Counted from the first letter of the stretch, positions 25,922 through 35,705 are shown. The stretch: 64,000 nt of DNA from an uncultured Bacteroidales bacterium (GCA_902790595.1 CADASL010000002.1:62001-126000), one strand, 5' to 3'. The notes: generated by a model from the sequence alone, not told the origin. Translations and numbers: made by a program.

Positions 25922-26398
25922 GTGACTCGCGAAGAATTTATCGGGCACATTGAGAGTGAGCAGGCGGCCGTGCGTGGTTTCCTGCTTGCGCTCTGTTGCG
26001 GCAACAAGGCCGACGCCGACGACCTGGCACAAGACGCGCTGGTGAAGGCCTACATTGCATCGGCGGGCTATCGCGACGAGGGCCGGTTCCGCTCGTGGCT
26101 CTTCAAGATTGCCCACAACACTTTCCTGAACCACAAGGCGAGTTGTCGCACAATGGAGAGCATCGACGAGGCGCGGACGCTAGTCTGCCCAACGGCGGCC
26201 GACTCTTCGTTCGAGCATCAGAGCCTTTATCTGGCCCTGCGGACGCTACCGCCAAAGGAGCGCTCGGCCATCACGTTGTTTTATCTGAACGGATACAATA
26301 TCAAAGAGATAGCGGCAATCACCGACACGTCGGAAGACGCTGTGAAGAAACAATTATCGCGCGGACGCGACAAACTGAAAGAAAAACTGGAGATATGA
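25922..26398 (+). CDS. ECF RNA polymerase sigma factor
   Basis: 158 residues from GTG at 25922, three bases after the DUF6249 stop. Region 2 shows DADDLAQDALVKAY and FRSWLFKIAHNTFLNH; region 4 shows LRTLPPKERSAITLFYLNGYNIKEIAAITDTSEDAVKKQLSRGRDKL, here cited only by its key parts ALRTLPPKERS and IKEIAAITDTS. These are the promoter -10 and -35 recognition helices of ECF sigmas. The stop overlaps the start of the next membrane protein gene (ATGA), a typical sigma/regulator coupling. The regulon is unknown. Confidence 0.92.
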   Translation: MTREEFIGHIESEQAAVRGFLLALCCGNKADADDLAQDALVKAYIASAGYRDEGRFRSWLFKIAHNTFLNHKASCRTMESIDEARTLVCPTAADSSFEHQSLYLALRTLPPKERSAITLFYLNGYNIKEIAAITDTSEDAVKKQLSRGRDKLKEKLEI

Positions 26399-26811
26399 AC
26401 AAAGACAAGGCACTTGAGGAACTTTTTCTCGCGCAGAAACCGCAATTCAATGATAGCGAGGAGTTTATGGCATCGCTCGAAAAGCGTTTGGAGGCTGTGG
26501 AATTTATAAAGCGGCATCAGGAGGCAACCATCCGCCGCTACAAAATGGCTATGGTGGCGGCTTTTGTGGTTGGCATCGTCAGCGGCGGCGTCACCATTGC
26601 GTTTTTGCTTTCGGCGCCCGCCGCCATTCCGCTTTTCAGTTTCCAAGCGCAAACGGTCCTGCTCTCGTGGCTGGCCGATAACGCCCGCTCGATTGTGGCC
26701 GCCGCTCTCGCCCTACTGATGACGTTCGGACTAATCAGTATTTTCAATAATATTCAGGATATCAGGAATATGCGTGAGAAGCGGAATGTGCTATTCGCCA
26801 ACGATAACTGA
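26395..26811 (+). CDS. Small membrane protein coupled to the ECF sigma factor (possible anti-sigma)
   Basis: 138 residues from the ATG that overlaps the sigma stop. A cytoplasmic N-terminus of about 50 residues (KALEELFLAQKPQFNDSEEFMASLEKRL) precedes two or three membrane segments (AMVAAFVVGIVSGGVTIAFLL and a second pair). This is the shape of membrane anti-sigma factors, but no zinc-binding HxxxCxxC motif is present. An anti-sigma role is inferred from coupling and topology only. Confidence 0.7.
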   Translation: MNKDKALEELFLAQKPQFNDSEEFMASLEKRLEAVEFIKRHQEATIRRYKMAMVAAFVVGIVSGGVTIAFLLSAPAAIPLFSFQAQTVLLSWLADNARSIVAAALALLMTFGLISIFNNIQDIRNMREKRNVLFANDN

Positions 26812-26832
26812 GGAAATTGCATCGCACAATAC

Positions 26833-26866
26833 CGCCCAATCAGTTTCGACCGGTTGGGCGTTTTTT
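26833..26866 (+). terminator. Intrinsic terminator after the sigma operon
   Basis: Stem CGCCCAATC / GGTTGGGCG with a single G-T pair and a six-T run; 22 bases after the stop codon. Confidence 0.85.
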
Positions 26867-26891
26867 CATCGAAACCGCGCTAATTTTCAAA

Positions 26892-26921
26892 TTGCATATA
26901 ACCCGAAAAAAGGTAATTTTG
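26892..26921 (+). promoter_or_regulatory. Promoter of pheT
   Basis: -33 TTG (26892-26894), a 19-base spacer and -7 TAATTTTG (26914-26921), 24 bases before the ATG. Confidence 0.7.
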
Positions 26922-26944
26922 CGGTTCGATAAAAATCTCAAAAA

Positions 26945-29395
26945 ATGAATATTTCATACAATTGGCTAAAGCAATACATCGACACCGACCTGACGGCGCA
27001 GGAAGTGGCCGAAAAACTCACAAGCATCGGTCTTGAAGTTGACAGCACTAGTGAATATCAATCAGTTAAAGGCGGACTGAAAGGCCTTGTGGTTGGCGAA
27101 GTGAAAACCTGCATCGACCACCCCGATTCTGACCACCTGCACATTACTACCGTTGACGTGGGCGGCCCCGAACTGCTGACAATTGTATGCGGCGCGCCCA
27201 ACGTGGCCGCTGGGCAGAAAGTGATTGTAGCAACCATTGGCACAGTGCTTTACGACGGCGACAAAGAGTTCGTAATCAAGAAATCGAAGATTCGCGGACA
27301 GGAATCGTTCGGAATGATTTGCGCCGAAGACGAGATTGGCGTGGGCACATCGCACGACGGCATTATTGTGCTACCCCCGAGCGTGAAAGTTGGCACACCT
27401 GCCGCCGAATATTATAACGTTGAAAATGACACAATTATCGAAGTTGATATAACCCCGAACCGAATCGACGCCGCTTCGCACATTGGCGTGGCCCGCGATT
27501 TGGCTTTGGCGTTAAGCATCAATAAACCAACAAAATACACCATTCCCGACGTTAGCGCGTTCAAGGTTGACAACAACAGCCGTAAAATCGACATTGAGAT
27601 TGTCGACCGCGAAGGCTGCTGCCGCTATGCGGGCATCACCATCACGGGCATTAAGATTGCGCCGTCGCCCGAATGGCTGCAAAAACGACTTAAATCGGTG
27701 GGACTGAACCCGATAAACAATGTTGTCGACGTGTCGAACTTCATTCTGCACGAGTTTGGTCAGCCGCTGCATACTTTCGACGCTGACAAAATCGACGGTA
27801 ACAAGGTGATTGTCAAAACAATGCCCGCAGGCACCAAGTTTGTGACACTCGACGGCACCGAGCGCTCGCTCGACGCCAAAGACCTAATGATTTGCAACGC
27901 CAAAGAGCCAATGTGTATGGCTGGCGTGTTCGGCGGACTGAAATCGGGCATCAGCGACAGCACCACATCGGTGTTCATCGAGAGCGCCTGCTTCAACCCC
28001 ACTTACATCCGCAAAACGGCTCGCCGCCACGATTTGCACACCGAAGCGTCGTTCCTGTTCGAGCGCGGCGTTGACCCGAACATCACCATCACGGCGCTGA
28101 AACGCGCGGCTCTGCTCATCAAAGAGACCGCTGGCGGACAAATCAGTTCCGAAATCACCGACATCTACCCCACGCCCGTCAAGCCATTTGAGATTACGGT
28201 GCGTTACTCGCAGATTGACAGACTGATAGGCGAGCATATCTCGAAAGATTTTGTTAAGAAAGTGATTCGCGGGCTGGAAGCCGAAATTGTTTCGGAAACC
28301 GACGAGCAACTGCAGATTCTAATGCCGCCCTACCGCGTCGACGTTCAGCGCGAAGCCGACGTGATTGAAGACATTCTGCGAATCTACGGATATAACACAG
28401 TGAAAATCAGCGACAACGTAAACTCAACGCTGTCGTATGAGCCGAAACCCGACGTGAACAAAATGCGCAACCTGATTGCCACCGCCCTGACAGGTGCTGG
28501 ATACAACGAGATTATGTGTAACTCGCTGACAAAGAGCGCATATTACGTTGGCAACGACGCTTTCAGCGATTCAAACTCGGTGCGGATTCTGAACCCGTTG
28601 AGCCAAGAACTGAACGTTATGCGCCAAACGCTGCTCTACGGCGCAATGGAAACCGTATCGTTCAACAGCAATCGTCAAAACAGTGATTTACAACTGTTTG
28701 AGTTCGGCAACTGCTACTATTTCAACCCCGAATCGACGAGCGAGAATCCGCACGACGCCTACAGCGAGACCGAAAAACTCGGCCTTCTGGCAACAGGATT
28801 CTCAACTGGCGAGTCGTGGACGGCAAAGCAGAAAGCCGCAAGTTTCTACGGCGTGAAGAGTGCCACCGAGCAGATTATCAGCCGTTTGGGCATTGATTTG
28901 GCGAAAGTGGGTCAGGAAACATTCTCAAACTCAATCTACAGCGAAGGACTGCGGCTCATCTACGCGCAAAAAACGATTGCCACAATCGGAATTGTATCGA
29001 AGAAAATCCGCAAAGAGTTTGACATTAAGGCTGACGTGTATTTTGCCGAACTTGAGTGGACCGTGCTTATGAAAGCCATTAAGAACCACAAAGTTACGTT
29101 CAGCGACATATCGAAATACCCTGAAGTGCGCCGCGACCTTTCGCTGCTCATCGACAAGGGCGTGACGTTCGACGCCATTAAGAAAGTGGTGCAGAAAGCC
29201 GATAAACGCCTGATTAAGAGCGTGTCGCTGTTCGACGTGTACGAAGGCGACAAGATTGCCGACGGCAAAAAATCGTACGCCATCAGCATTATCATTCAAG
29301 ACGAAGAGAAAACGCTCAACGACAAGCAGATAGACCGCTTAATGGAACAGATTATGAAATCGCTCGATACGGAAATCGGTGCGAAAATCAGATAA
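26945..29395 (+). CDS. pheT: Phenylalanine--tRNA ligase beta subunit
   Basis: 816 residues, the usual full length. Domains in order: N-terminal B1 segment ([25 protein letters not shown]), EMAP-type tRNA-binding domain (residues 40-150, with [15 protein letters not shown]), the B3/B4 region with [16 protein letters not shown]5 ([17 protein letters not shown]), the synthetase-like core, and a C-terminal ferredoxin-fold anticodon-binding domain ([14 protein letters not shown]). The protein forms an alpha2-beta2 enzyme charging tRNA-Phe. pheS is not in the window. It is transcribed from its own promoter and is the clearest housekeeping anchor here. Confidence 0.98.
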   Translation: MNISYNWLKQYIDTDLTAQEVAEKLTSIGLEVDSTSEYQSVKGGLKGLVVGEVKTCIDHPDSDHLHITTVDVGGPELLTIVCGAPNVAAGQKVIVATIGTVLYDGDKEFVIKKSKIRGQESFGMICAEDEIGVGTSHDGIIVLPPSVKVGTPAAEYYNVENDTIIEVDITPNRIDAASHIGVARDLALALSINKPTKYTIPDVSAFKVDNNSRKIDIEIVDREGCCRYAGITITGIKIAPSPEWLQKRLKSVGLNPINNVVDVSNFILHEFGQPLHTFDADKIDGNKVIVKTMPAGTKFVTLDGTERSLDAKDLMICNAKEPMCMAGVFGGLKSGISDSTTSVFIESACFNPTYIRKTARRHDLHTEASFLFERGVDPNITITALKRAALLIKETAGGQISSEITDIYPTPVKPFEITVRYSQIDRLIGEHISKDFVKKVIRGLEAEIVSETDEQLQILMPPYRVDVQREADVIEDILRIYGYNTVKISDNVNSTLSYEPKPDVNKMRNLIATALTGAGYNEIMCNSLTKSAYYVGNDAFSDSNSVRILNPLSQELNVMRQTLLYGAMETVSFNSNRQNSDLQLFEFGNCYYFNPESTSENPHDAYSETEKLGLLATGFSTGESWTAKQKAASFYGVKSATEQIISRLGIDLAKVGQETFSNSIYSEGLRLIYAQKTIATIGIVSKKIRKEFDIKADVYFAELEWTVLMKAIKNHKVTFSDISKYPEVRRDLSLLIDKGVTFDAIKKVVQKADKRLIKSVSLFDVYEGDKIADGKKSYAISIIIQDEEKTLNDKQIDRLMEQIMKSLDTEIGAKIR

Positions 29396-29433
29396 TCGGA
29401 ACGCGGATTTTTACAACAAAACCAAACAAGGAA

Positions 29434-29955
29434 ATGTCTGTAAAAGAACGGATTAGCATTGTTGAAGGCGACATTACGAAACTCGCCGTGGACGCCATTG
29501 TGAACGCGGCCAACAACTCGCTTCTGGGCGGTGGCGGCGTTGACGGGGCCATTCATTGGGCGGCGGGACCGAAACTGCTCGACGAGTGCATCACGCTAAA
29601 TGGCTGTGAGACAGGCGACGCGAAGATTACTGGCGGCTACAATCTGCCCGCGCGGCACGTGATTCACACCGTGGGGCCCATCTGGCGCGGCGGCAACAAC
29701 GGCGAGCCCGAAAAACTTGCAAGTTGCTACCGAAAATCAATGGAAGTGGCTGTGGCTAACGGCGTTCAGACCATCGCTTTCCCCGCCATCAGCACGGGCG
29801 TGTACGGCTATCCGCTCGAAGAAGCCGCACAAATCGCTGTCAGTCAGGTGGTTGAATGCCTAAACGAAATGCCATCGATAAAAAATGTGACATTTGTGCT
29901 TTTTGGTGCGAAAAATTACGATATTTACAAGGCGATTTTGTCGAATTTAAAATAG
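29434..29955 (+). CDS. Macro domain ADP-ribose hydrolase (O-acetyl-ADP-ribose deacetylase type)
   Basis: 173 residues, a single macro domain. The ligand-binding motifs are [30 protein letters not shown] (key parts GDIT, NAANN and [10 protein letters not shown]) and [12 protein letters not shown]. This matches the MacroD/YmdB class, which removes ADP-ribose from proteins or deacetylates O-acetyl-ADP-ribose in the cytoplasm. It follows pheT by 38 bases and is six bases before the SiaC-like gene. Whether it counters the ART-like DUF3990 protein at 49786 is untested. Confidence 0.95.
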   Translation: MSVKERISIVEGDITKLAVDAIVNAANNSLLGGGGVDGAIHWAAGPKLLDECITLNGCETGDAKITGGYNLPARHVIHTVGPIWRGGNNGEPEKLASCYRKSMEVAVANGVQTIAFPAISTGVYGYPLEEAAQIAVSQVVECLNEMPSIKNVTFVLFGAKNYDIYKAILSNLK

Positions 29956-29961
29956 AAACGC

Positions 29962-30336
29962 TTGAACTACTTAAAATTTGATAGTACCGACGACACGCCT
30001 GAAGTAATGATTGACTCTGATTTGTCGATTTTTATTATCAGCGGAAACTCAACGCCCGAAAACGCGCTGGCGACCTATACGCCTGTGATTGAGTGGATTA
30101 AGGCGCCCGATTGCGCGCTGAACAACTGTCAGTGCAAGTTCTTTTTCAAGTATTTGAGTTCGGCGTCGCACCATCTGGTTTTCGAGATTATGACGCAACT
30201 CGACAAACTCTACAAATCGGGCCGCAACCTGTCGATTGAGTGGTCGTACGAGAAGATTGACGAAGATATGCTGCGTTTGGGGCTCGATTTCGCTTCGATT
30301 TTGAGCATTCCGTTCGAGTTTTGTCCAAAAAACTGA
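29962..30336 (+). CDS. SiaC family (DUF1987) regulatory phosphoprotein, TTG start
   Basis: 124 residues from TTG at 29962, the only codon that gives the usual N-terminus of this family. FDSTDDTPEVMID and IISGNSTPENALATYTPVIEWI are the SiaC hallmarks; the Thr/Ser of GNSTPEN is the region phosphorylated in the Pseudomonas homologue. SiaC proteins are switched by an SiaB-type kinase and SiaA-type phosphatase to control diguanylate cyclases. None of those partners is nearby, so this is an orphan copy. Confidence 0.8.
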   Translation: MNYLKFDSTDDTPEVMIDSDLSIFIISGNSTPENALATYTPVIEWIKAPDCALNNCQCKFFFKYLSSASHHLVFEIMTQLDKLYKSGRNLSIEWSYEKIDEDMLRLGLDFASILSIPFEFCPKN

Positions 30337-30342
30337 CAATCA

Positions 30343-30945
30343 ATGACTTTACTGATAGTTGCGGTAACATTCCTTGTGTCGTACACCGCATTCAGGCGGC
30401 CTGAACTATTGTTCAAGTACGACTTCAACCCTTATCAGATTATCCACCGCAATCAGTGGTATCGGCTTGTGACTCACGCATTTTTGCACGCCGACTGGAC
30501 GCACCTGATTGTCAATATGCTGGTTTTCTATTCGTTTGCCGACGTTGCAATCTACTATTTTCAAATGCTTTTCGCGCAAAACGGCACGCTGCTGTTTCTG
30601 GGGCTTTACTTTGGCGGAATAGTTGCAGCGTGCATATATTCGCTTATCAAACAGAAAGATAACTACAACTACAGTGCCATCGGCGCATCGGGTGGTGTGG
30701 CGGCCGTGACGTTCGCCTGCATTCTGTTCGACCCGCTGGGCAAGATTCTGTTTTTCGGCGTGATACCCATTCCTGGCGTGCTTTTCGGCATACTCTACCT
30801 GGCCTATTCCTATTTTATGGGCAAGCGCGGAATGGACAACGTGGCGCACGACGCGCACTTCTACGGCGCCGTATTCGGATTCGTTTATCCGCTGATTTTC
30901 AGGCCTGATATGATTGGACGGTTCATTGAGAAAATTTTTCAGTAA
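30343..30945 (+). CDS. Rhomboid family intramembrane serine protease
   Basis: 200 residues with six membrane segments. Catalytic features are IGASGGV (Ser near residue 118) and the helix DAHFYGAVFGF with the catalytic His. THLIVNMLVFYSF in TM2 and the WR-like loop WYRLVTHAFLHAD complete the family pattern. It cleaves membrane-spanning substrates; the target is unknown. It sits six bases after the SiaC gene and overlaps gmhB by one base. Confidence 0.93.
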   Translation: MTLLIVAVTFLVSYTAFRRPELLFKYDFNPYQIIHRNQWYRLVTHAFLHADWTHLIVNMLVFYSFADVAIYYFQMLFAQNGTLLFLGLYFGGIVAACIYSLIKQKDNYNYSAIGASGGVAAVTFACILFDPLGKILFFGVIPIPGVLFGILYLAYSYFMGKRGMDNVAHDAHFYGAVFGFVYPLIFRPDMIGRFIEKIFQ

Positions 30946-31457
30946 TGGCAGGGAAAAACAAAGCCGCATTTTTCGACCGCGACGGCGTAATCAACGACGA
31001 CACAGGACATTACTACGTTTTCCGCCCCGACGATTTTGTGCTTTGCCCTGGCGTGATTGAAGGACTGAAGAAAGTGCATCGGCTTGGTTATCTGATAATT
31101 ATAATATCGAATCAAGGCGGAATCGCCCGCGGGCAGTTCACCACCGACGACACCGACGCCGTTCATCAGAAATTCATCGACACAATGGCGGCCAACGGCG
31201 TGAAAATCACCGAGATATACTACTGTCCGCACCACCCCGAAACAGGCAACTGCCTTTGCCGCAAGCCGCAGCCGCTAATGATTGAAAAGGCATTGGCGCG
31301 GTTCGACATCGACCCTGCAAAATCGTTTATGCTGGGCGACCGCGACAACGACGTGCTGACCGCCGAAAATGCTGGCGTGCGTGGATTTAAAATGGACAAA
31401 AACAGCAATTTGCTCACCGCCATCGACAATTGCCTGAAAGCAATGGGTGACGAATGA
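30945..31457 (+). CDS. gmhB: D-glycero-D-manno-heptose 1,7-bisphosphate 7-phosphatase-like HAD hydrolase
   Basis: 170 residues. HAD motif I is FFDRDGVIND, motif II IISNQGGIARG, and motif IV MLGDRDNDVLTA. The zinc site of the GmhB clade is present as CPHHPETGNCLCRKP. GmhB dephosphorylates heptose bisphosphate in lipopolysaccharide core or glycoprotein sugar synthesis. The ATG shares a base with the rhomboid stop. Other heptose pathway genes are not in the window. Confidence 0.92.
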   Translation: MAGKNKAAFFDRDGVINDDTGHYYVFRPDDFVLCPGVIEGLKKVHRLGYLIIIISNQGGIARGQFTTDDTDAVHQKFIDTMAANGVKITEIYYCPHHPETGNCLCRKPQPLMIEKALARFDIDPAKSFMLGDRDNDVLTAENAGVRGFKMDKNSNLLTAIDNCLKAMGDE

Positions 31458-31476
31458 ACCGCAAAACCGAACGGAA

Positions 31477-32334
31477 ATGTATATTTCACTGAATCAAGAG
31501 TTTATCAAGGAAGAAGACGCCCGTTTCGCGGTAATGCCGTGGCAGTTGCAGGCGCAAGGCGGCATTCTGAACGAAGACATCCGCGCAAACGCCGCCAAAC
31601 CCTTGCTGACAGAGCCGCACTTTAAAATTCTGGCTCAAAACGCGCGGCTGCTAAACTTCGACCTGCCTGCCTACCTTGACGAGCATTTCCTATCGACGCA
31701 GATTGCTGGTCTGCTCACGCGAAACAAATTGTTTCAGGCTGCAAATGTGCGAGTTACGCTTATGCGGAATGCCGCCACAAACCAAACCGACGTTGTCATC
31801 AGCAGCCAAATGGCTGGCGACGGGCCCTACGAACTGAACCGCAAAGGGCTGTTCATCGACGTTTTCGACGAAGCCTACGTCACCGTTCACAGCCCGTACC
31901 AACTCAACCAATTCTGCCAACTTGTAAACGGTATGGCCAAGGCCGCTGCCGTCCGCCGCAAACTCGACGATATGCTGCTCTTGACCGATATGGGGTTCAT
32001 TGTGAGCGCAACCGACACAATGGTGGCCGCGGTGCAAAACGGCAAAATTCTGACACCGCCGCTCGAAATTGGCGCGCGCCTTGACGTTATGCGCGACCTG
32101 CTCGCCAAAGCCGCCGAAATAACAGGTTACCACCTTGACAATGAAGCGCTTATAATGCAGGAAGACCTGAACGAAGCCGACGAGATTTTTCTGTTCAGCA
32201 CCGCCAAAGGGCTGCAATGGGTGTCGGGCTACCGAAACCACCGCTACATTCACAAAGTGGCAAGCGCACTGAATGAAGCGATAAACAAAATTCTGTTCAC
32301 CAACGATTTACAGTTCATCGACAAAAAAGTTTGA
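31477..32334 (+). CDS. Class IV aminotransferase-like protein, catalytic Lys apparently missing
   Basis: 285 residues from ATG at 31477; GTG 31447, overlapping gmhB, is an alternative. The C-terminal half matches class IV PLP aminotransferases (branched-chain or aminodeoxychorismate lyase fold): NGKILTPPLEIGARLDVMRDLL and LNEADEIFLFSTAKGLQWV. Where the family has K-x2-N just before the LDDxLLL segment, this protein reads FCQLVNGMAKAAAVRRKLDDM, so the Schiff-base Lys aligns with Gln. The cofactor-loop SEGTxSNIF segment is also changed (VSATDTMVAA). It may be a non-catalytic relative. Confidence 0.75.
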   Translation: MYISLNQEFIKEEDARFAVMPWQLQAQGGILNEDIRANAAKPLLTEPHFKILAQNARLLNFDLPAYLDEHFLSTQIAGLLTRNKLFQAANVRVTLMRNAATNQTDVVISSQMAGDGPYELNRKGLFIDVFDEAYVTVHSPYQLNQFCQLVNGMAKAAAVRRKLDDMLLLTDMGFIVSATDTMVAAVQNGKILTPPLEIGARLDVMRDLLAKAAEITGYHLDNEALIMQEDLNEADEIFLFSTAKGLQWVSGYRNHRYIHKVASALNEAINKILFTNDLQFIDKKV

Positions 32335-32384
32335 AAACTTGCAAATAAGCCACCTTCGCGCACTTTACCGAACAAAAGAAATTG

Positions 32385-32392
32385 TATCTTTG
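32385..32392 (+). promoter_or_regulatory. -7 element of the polysaccharide export operon
   Basis: TATCTTTG, 26 bases before the GTG start at 32418. No matching -33 TTTG is visible. Confidence 0.55.
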
Positions 32393-32417
32393 TAAGTTAA
32401 CTATAGAATTTAAAGAC

Positions 32418-33191
32418 GTGCGACGAACATTACTTTTTGCAACATTTGCCTTGGTAACCACCATATTGTCAAGTTGTTGCGTAAAATATAAAAATCTCGT
32501 TTACATTCAGGACAAGTACGAAAACGCTTCGGACACCATTGCCACATCGAAAAATCAGGAAATTGTTCTGCGGACGGGCGATAATCTGTATATCAATCTG
32601 ATAGGCGCCAACATCAGCGATTTGGGCATCTACTACCGCGACGACCGTATGGGCTCGACCCGCGAATTTCTTGCATTGCAAGGCTATATGATTGACCCTG
32701 AAGGAAATATCAAGTTCCCAATGATTGGCGACGTGAAGTTGGCTGGACTGACGCTGAACGAAGCAAGAGACCTGATTCAAAGCAAGATAGACGAATATAT
32801 CGCGAATGTGGTGGTGGCAGTCAGACTGCTGAACTACGACATTACCGTGCTGGGCGAAGTGGCGCGGCCTGGAACCTACACTTTCACGCAGCGCGAAGTG
32901 AACCTGTTCGACGCTCTGGGTATGGCTGGCGACTGCACGCCGAACGCCGACCGTCAGCGCGTAATTATTTTGCGGAAAGAAGCGGAAAACACTAAAGCAG
33001 AGACACTTAACCTGCTGCATTCGGACTTTGTGTCCAACCCATACTTCTGGCTCAAGCCGAACGACGTCATTTATGTGAAACCGACACGCTCGAAGACCGT
33101 TGCGGCCAACTCACCGCTGTTGAGCGTGATTCTGTCGTCGCTGTCGGTTACCGCCACTCTCATTCTGTACATCAGTTATCTGAAAAAATAA
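32418..33191 (+). CDS. Polysaccharide export lipoprotein (Wza/OPX family)
   Basis: 257 residues from GTG at 32418, which directly opens a lipoprotein signal (RRTLLFATFALVTTILSSCC); codons further upstream lie in the promoter. A poly-export domain (LRTGDNLYINLIG ... YMIDPEGNIKFPMIGDVKLAGLTL) is followed by an SLBB domain (YDITVLGEVARPGTYTF) and a C-terminal membrane helix. It forms the outer-membrane channel of Wzy-type capsule or exopolysaccharide export. It precedes the Wzc-type kinase by six bases and would work with it. Confidence 0.92.
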   Translation: MRRTLLFATFALVTTILSSCCVKYKNLVYIQDKYENASDTIATSKNQEIVLRTGDNLYINLIGANISDLGIYYRDDRMGSTREFLALQGYMIDPEGNIKFPMIGDVKLAGLTLNEARDLIQSKIDEYIANVVVAVRLLNYDITVLGEVARPGTYTFTQREVNLFDALGMAGDCTPNADRQRVIILRKEAENTKAETLNLLHSDFVSNPYFWLKPNDVIYVKPTRSKTVAANSPLLSVILSSLSVTATLILYISYLKK

Positions 33192-33197
33192 TCGGCT

Positions 33198-35702
33198 ATG
33201 GATAGCAAGCAAAACTCTATAAATCAACAAGAAGACAACGGCGCCGACATCAAGCGGTATTTAATGATTGGACTGGCCAACTGGCAGTGGTTTGTCATTT
33301 CGTGCTTTTTGAGCCTTTGCGTCGCATATTTGGTAAACCGCTATACCACACCTGTTTTCAGAGTCAGTTCGACGATTTTGGTGAACGAAGAAGACAAAAA
33401 ATCGAACCGCGTTGACGCCAAAGACATCATTCAGACTATGAACACGCTCAACACTGGCGTGAACATTCAAAATCAGATTGGTATTCTGAAATCGTATCTG
33501 ATTAACGACGAAGTGATTTCGGAACTCGACTTTGGCGTGAGTTACCACCGCCACGGGCGCATCCACACCATTCAGCGCTATCTGCCCGACCAACTGAACC
33601 TGATTGCCGACACATCGCACGCGCAAGGCTACAATATTCCGCTGAACATCAAGATTTTATCGGACCAAAAATATCGGCTACGGTGCGAGTACACATCGAA
33701 TTACGAACCGCGCAAGATTGACACGGTGGTGCATTTCGGCGACACGTTTGAGAACGAAGATTTCAAGTTTAAAGTGCTGATTCGCAACCCCGAACGCTTC
33801 TACGACGAAAATCCTGGCGAGTACGACGTGACCATCAACAGCCACAGCGCTCTGGTGAACAAATACCGCAACGGCGTGTCGATTGAGCAGTCAGACCAAA
33901 AAAGCACCATTCTGATTCTGACCGCAACAGGCTTTATGCCCGACGAAGTGTGCGACTACCTGAACAAACTGACCGAAGTTTACATCCGCTACGGCCTGAA
34001 CAAGAAAAACGACGTGGTGGCAAGCACCATCGCCTTCATCGACGAGCAGATTGAGACGGTTATGGACTCGCTCGACGTTACTGGCGGCCACTTGCAGGAC
34101 TTCCGCACCAAAAATATGATTATCAACATCACGCAGGAAGGACAGTTGCTCTACAAGCAATACGAGGAACTAAACACGCAAAAGGCCGAACTGCTTGTTG
34201 AACAAAAATACTACGATTATATCACTGATTATCTGAAAGATAAACAGAACACTCAAAGCGTGATTGTGCCGACGGCGGTAGGCATCCGCGACCAACTGCT
34301 GATAAACTTCATTATGCGGCTCAACACGCTGAACGAAGAAGCAATGGGATTGAGAGCACAGTCGGTGAAGTCGAATCCGAAACTAGACCTGATTGAATCG
34401 CAGATTGACGGCTTGAAACTGCTGATTTCGGAAAATGTGATTAACTTGTCGAAAACCAACAACATAGCAATCAAAGACATTGACAACCGCATTGAAGACG
34501 TCAGCCGACAGATTGAGAAACTGCCGTCGAATGAGCGTAAGTTAATGAACATCAATCGAATGTTCAATGTCAACGATAAGATTTACACCTATCTGCTCGA
34601 GAAACGCGCCGAGGCGGGACTGAAACGCGCGGCCAACACCGCCGACGCTCAAGTGCTCGACTACGCCCGCCCCGATATGGCCGTCCGCGTGAAGCCGAAA
34701 ACAAGTTTTAACTATATGGTTGCCTTGTTGTTAGGCTTGGCAATTCCTATCGGAATACTGGTGCTGGTGAACTTCTTCAACAACCGAATCCGCAGCCGCG
34801 AGGACGTTGAGAAACGGACCAAAACGCCAATCATCGGAATCGTCGGGCATAACCCTGAAGACAACGACCTTGTGATTTTCGACAATCCGCGGTCGGTGAT
34901 TTCAGAATCGTTCCGCACCATAAAAACCAACGTGCAGTATCTGGTTCCCGACAAGGAATCGAAAACAATTCTTGTCACATCGACATTCAGCGGCGAGGGT
35001 AAATCGTTCTGCACGAGCAACTTGGCATCAGTTTTGGCAATGACCAACAAGAAAACGCTGCTAATGGGCCTTGACCTGCGCAAACCGCAGATTCAGAAGA
35101 TTTTCAAAATGGACAACAGCGTCGGCATCTCGACTTACCTGATTGGGAAAAGCACTATTGACGACATTATTGTGAAAACGCGGTTCGACAACCTGTGGAT
35201 AATCCTTCCTGGCCCCGTGCCGCCGAACCCCGCGCAACTGATTGAGTCGGAAGCGCTGTCGAAACTGTTTGAGGAAGCAAAAAAAAGGTTCGACTACATC
35301 ATAATTGATACGCCGCCAATTGGTCTGGTGGCCGACGCTATGCTGCTGGCGAAATATGCCGACACCAATATCTTCGTGCTGCGTCAGGGCTACAGTTTCC
35401 TGAACTCGATTGAGATTGTGAACGACCTGAACAAAAACAAGAACGTGCCCGACTACAATATTCTGCTCAACGACGCCAAAATCAACGGCAAATACGGCTA
35501 CAGCGGTTATGGCTACGGCCGCCGATACGGTTATGGCTACGGATACGGCTATGGTTACGGGTACGGCTATGGCTACGGTTATGGCTACGGAAACAGTTAC
35601 TACGGCGACGGCTACTACACCGACTCGCGCCGCCACAAAAAGCCGTCGCTGCTGAAGCGCTTTATCGAATTCATCACACCTAACAACATTTTTAAAGCAT
35701 AA
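33198..35702 (+). CDS. Wzc-type polysaccharide co-polymerase / BY-kinase
   Basis: 834 residues. An N-terminal Wzz domain with a membrane helix (residues 30-50), a long coiled-coil periplasmic region, a second helix near 500, and a cytosolic BY-kinase. Walker A is TFSGEGKS (Lys602), Walker A' LLMGLDLRKP, and Walker B YIIIDTPPIG. The C-terminal tail holds about 14 Gly-Tyr units (YGYGYGYG) and further Tyr, an unusually long version of the autophosphorylated tyrosine cluster. With the Wza-like lipoprotein it controls polymer length and export. Glycosyltransferases and a flippase are absent from this locus. Confidence 0.95.
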   Translation: MDSKQNSINQQEDNGADIKRYLMIGLANWQWFVISCFLSLCVAYLVNRYTTPVFRVSSTILVNEEDKKSNRVDAKDIIQTMNTLNTGVNIQNQIGILKSYLINDEVISELDFGVSYHRHGRIHTIQRYLPDQLNLIADTSHAQGYNIPLNIKILSDQKYRLRCEYTSNYEPRKIDTVVHFGDTFENEDFKFKVLIRNPERFYDENPGEYDVTINSHSALVNKYRNGVSIEQSDQKSTILILTATGFMPDEVCDYLNKLTEVYIRYGLNKKNDVVASTIAFIDEQIETVMDSLDVTGGHLQDFRTKNMIINITQEGQLLYKQYEELNTQKAELLVEQKYYDYITDYLKDKQNTQSVIVPTAVGIRDQLLINFIMRLNTLNEEAMGLRAQSVKSNPKLDLIESQIDGLKLLISENVINLSKTNNIAIKDIDNRIEDVSRQIEKLPSNERKLMNINRMFNVNDKIYTYLLEKRAEAGLKRAANTADAQVLDYARPDMAVRVKPKTSFNYMVALLLGLAIPIGILVLVNFFNNRIRSREDVEKRTKTPIIGIVGHNPEDNDLVIFDNPRSVISESFRTIKTNVQYLVPDKESKTILVTSTFSGEGKSFCTSNLASVLAMTNKKTLLMGLDLRKPQIQKIFKMDNSVGISTYLIGKSTIDDIIVKTRFDNLWIILPGPVPPNPAQLIESEALSKLFEEAKKRFDYIIIDTPPIGLVADAMLLAKYADTNIFVLRQGYSFLNSIEIVNDLNKNKNVPDYNILLNDAKINGKYGYSGYGYGRRYGYGYGYGYGYGYGYGYGYGYGNSYYGDGYYTDSRRHKKPSLLKRFIEFITPNNIFKA
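35494..35614 (+). repeat. GGCTAC/GGTTAT microsatellite-like repeat encoding the Gly-Tyr tail
   Basis: Alternating glycine (GGC/GGT) and tyrosine (TAT/TAC) codons in the wzc-like gene. Unit length is six bases, so slippage by one unit keeps the frame and changes the tyrosine count by one. Confidence 0.9.
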
Positions 35703-35705
35703 ACT

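Noticed and set aside
25996..26394. N-terminal extension of the sigma-linked membrane protein across the sigma gene
   Set aside because: It is the sigma gene read in another frame; the ATGA overlap at 26395 is the natural start.
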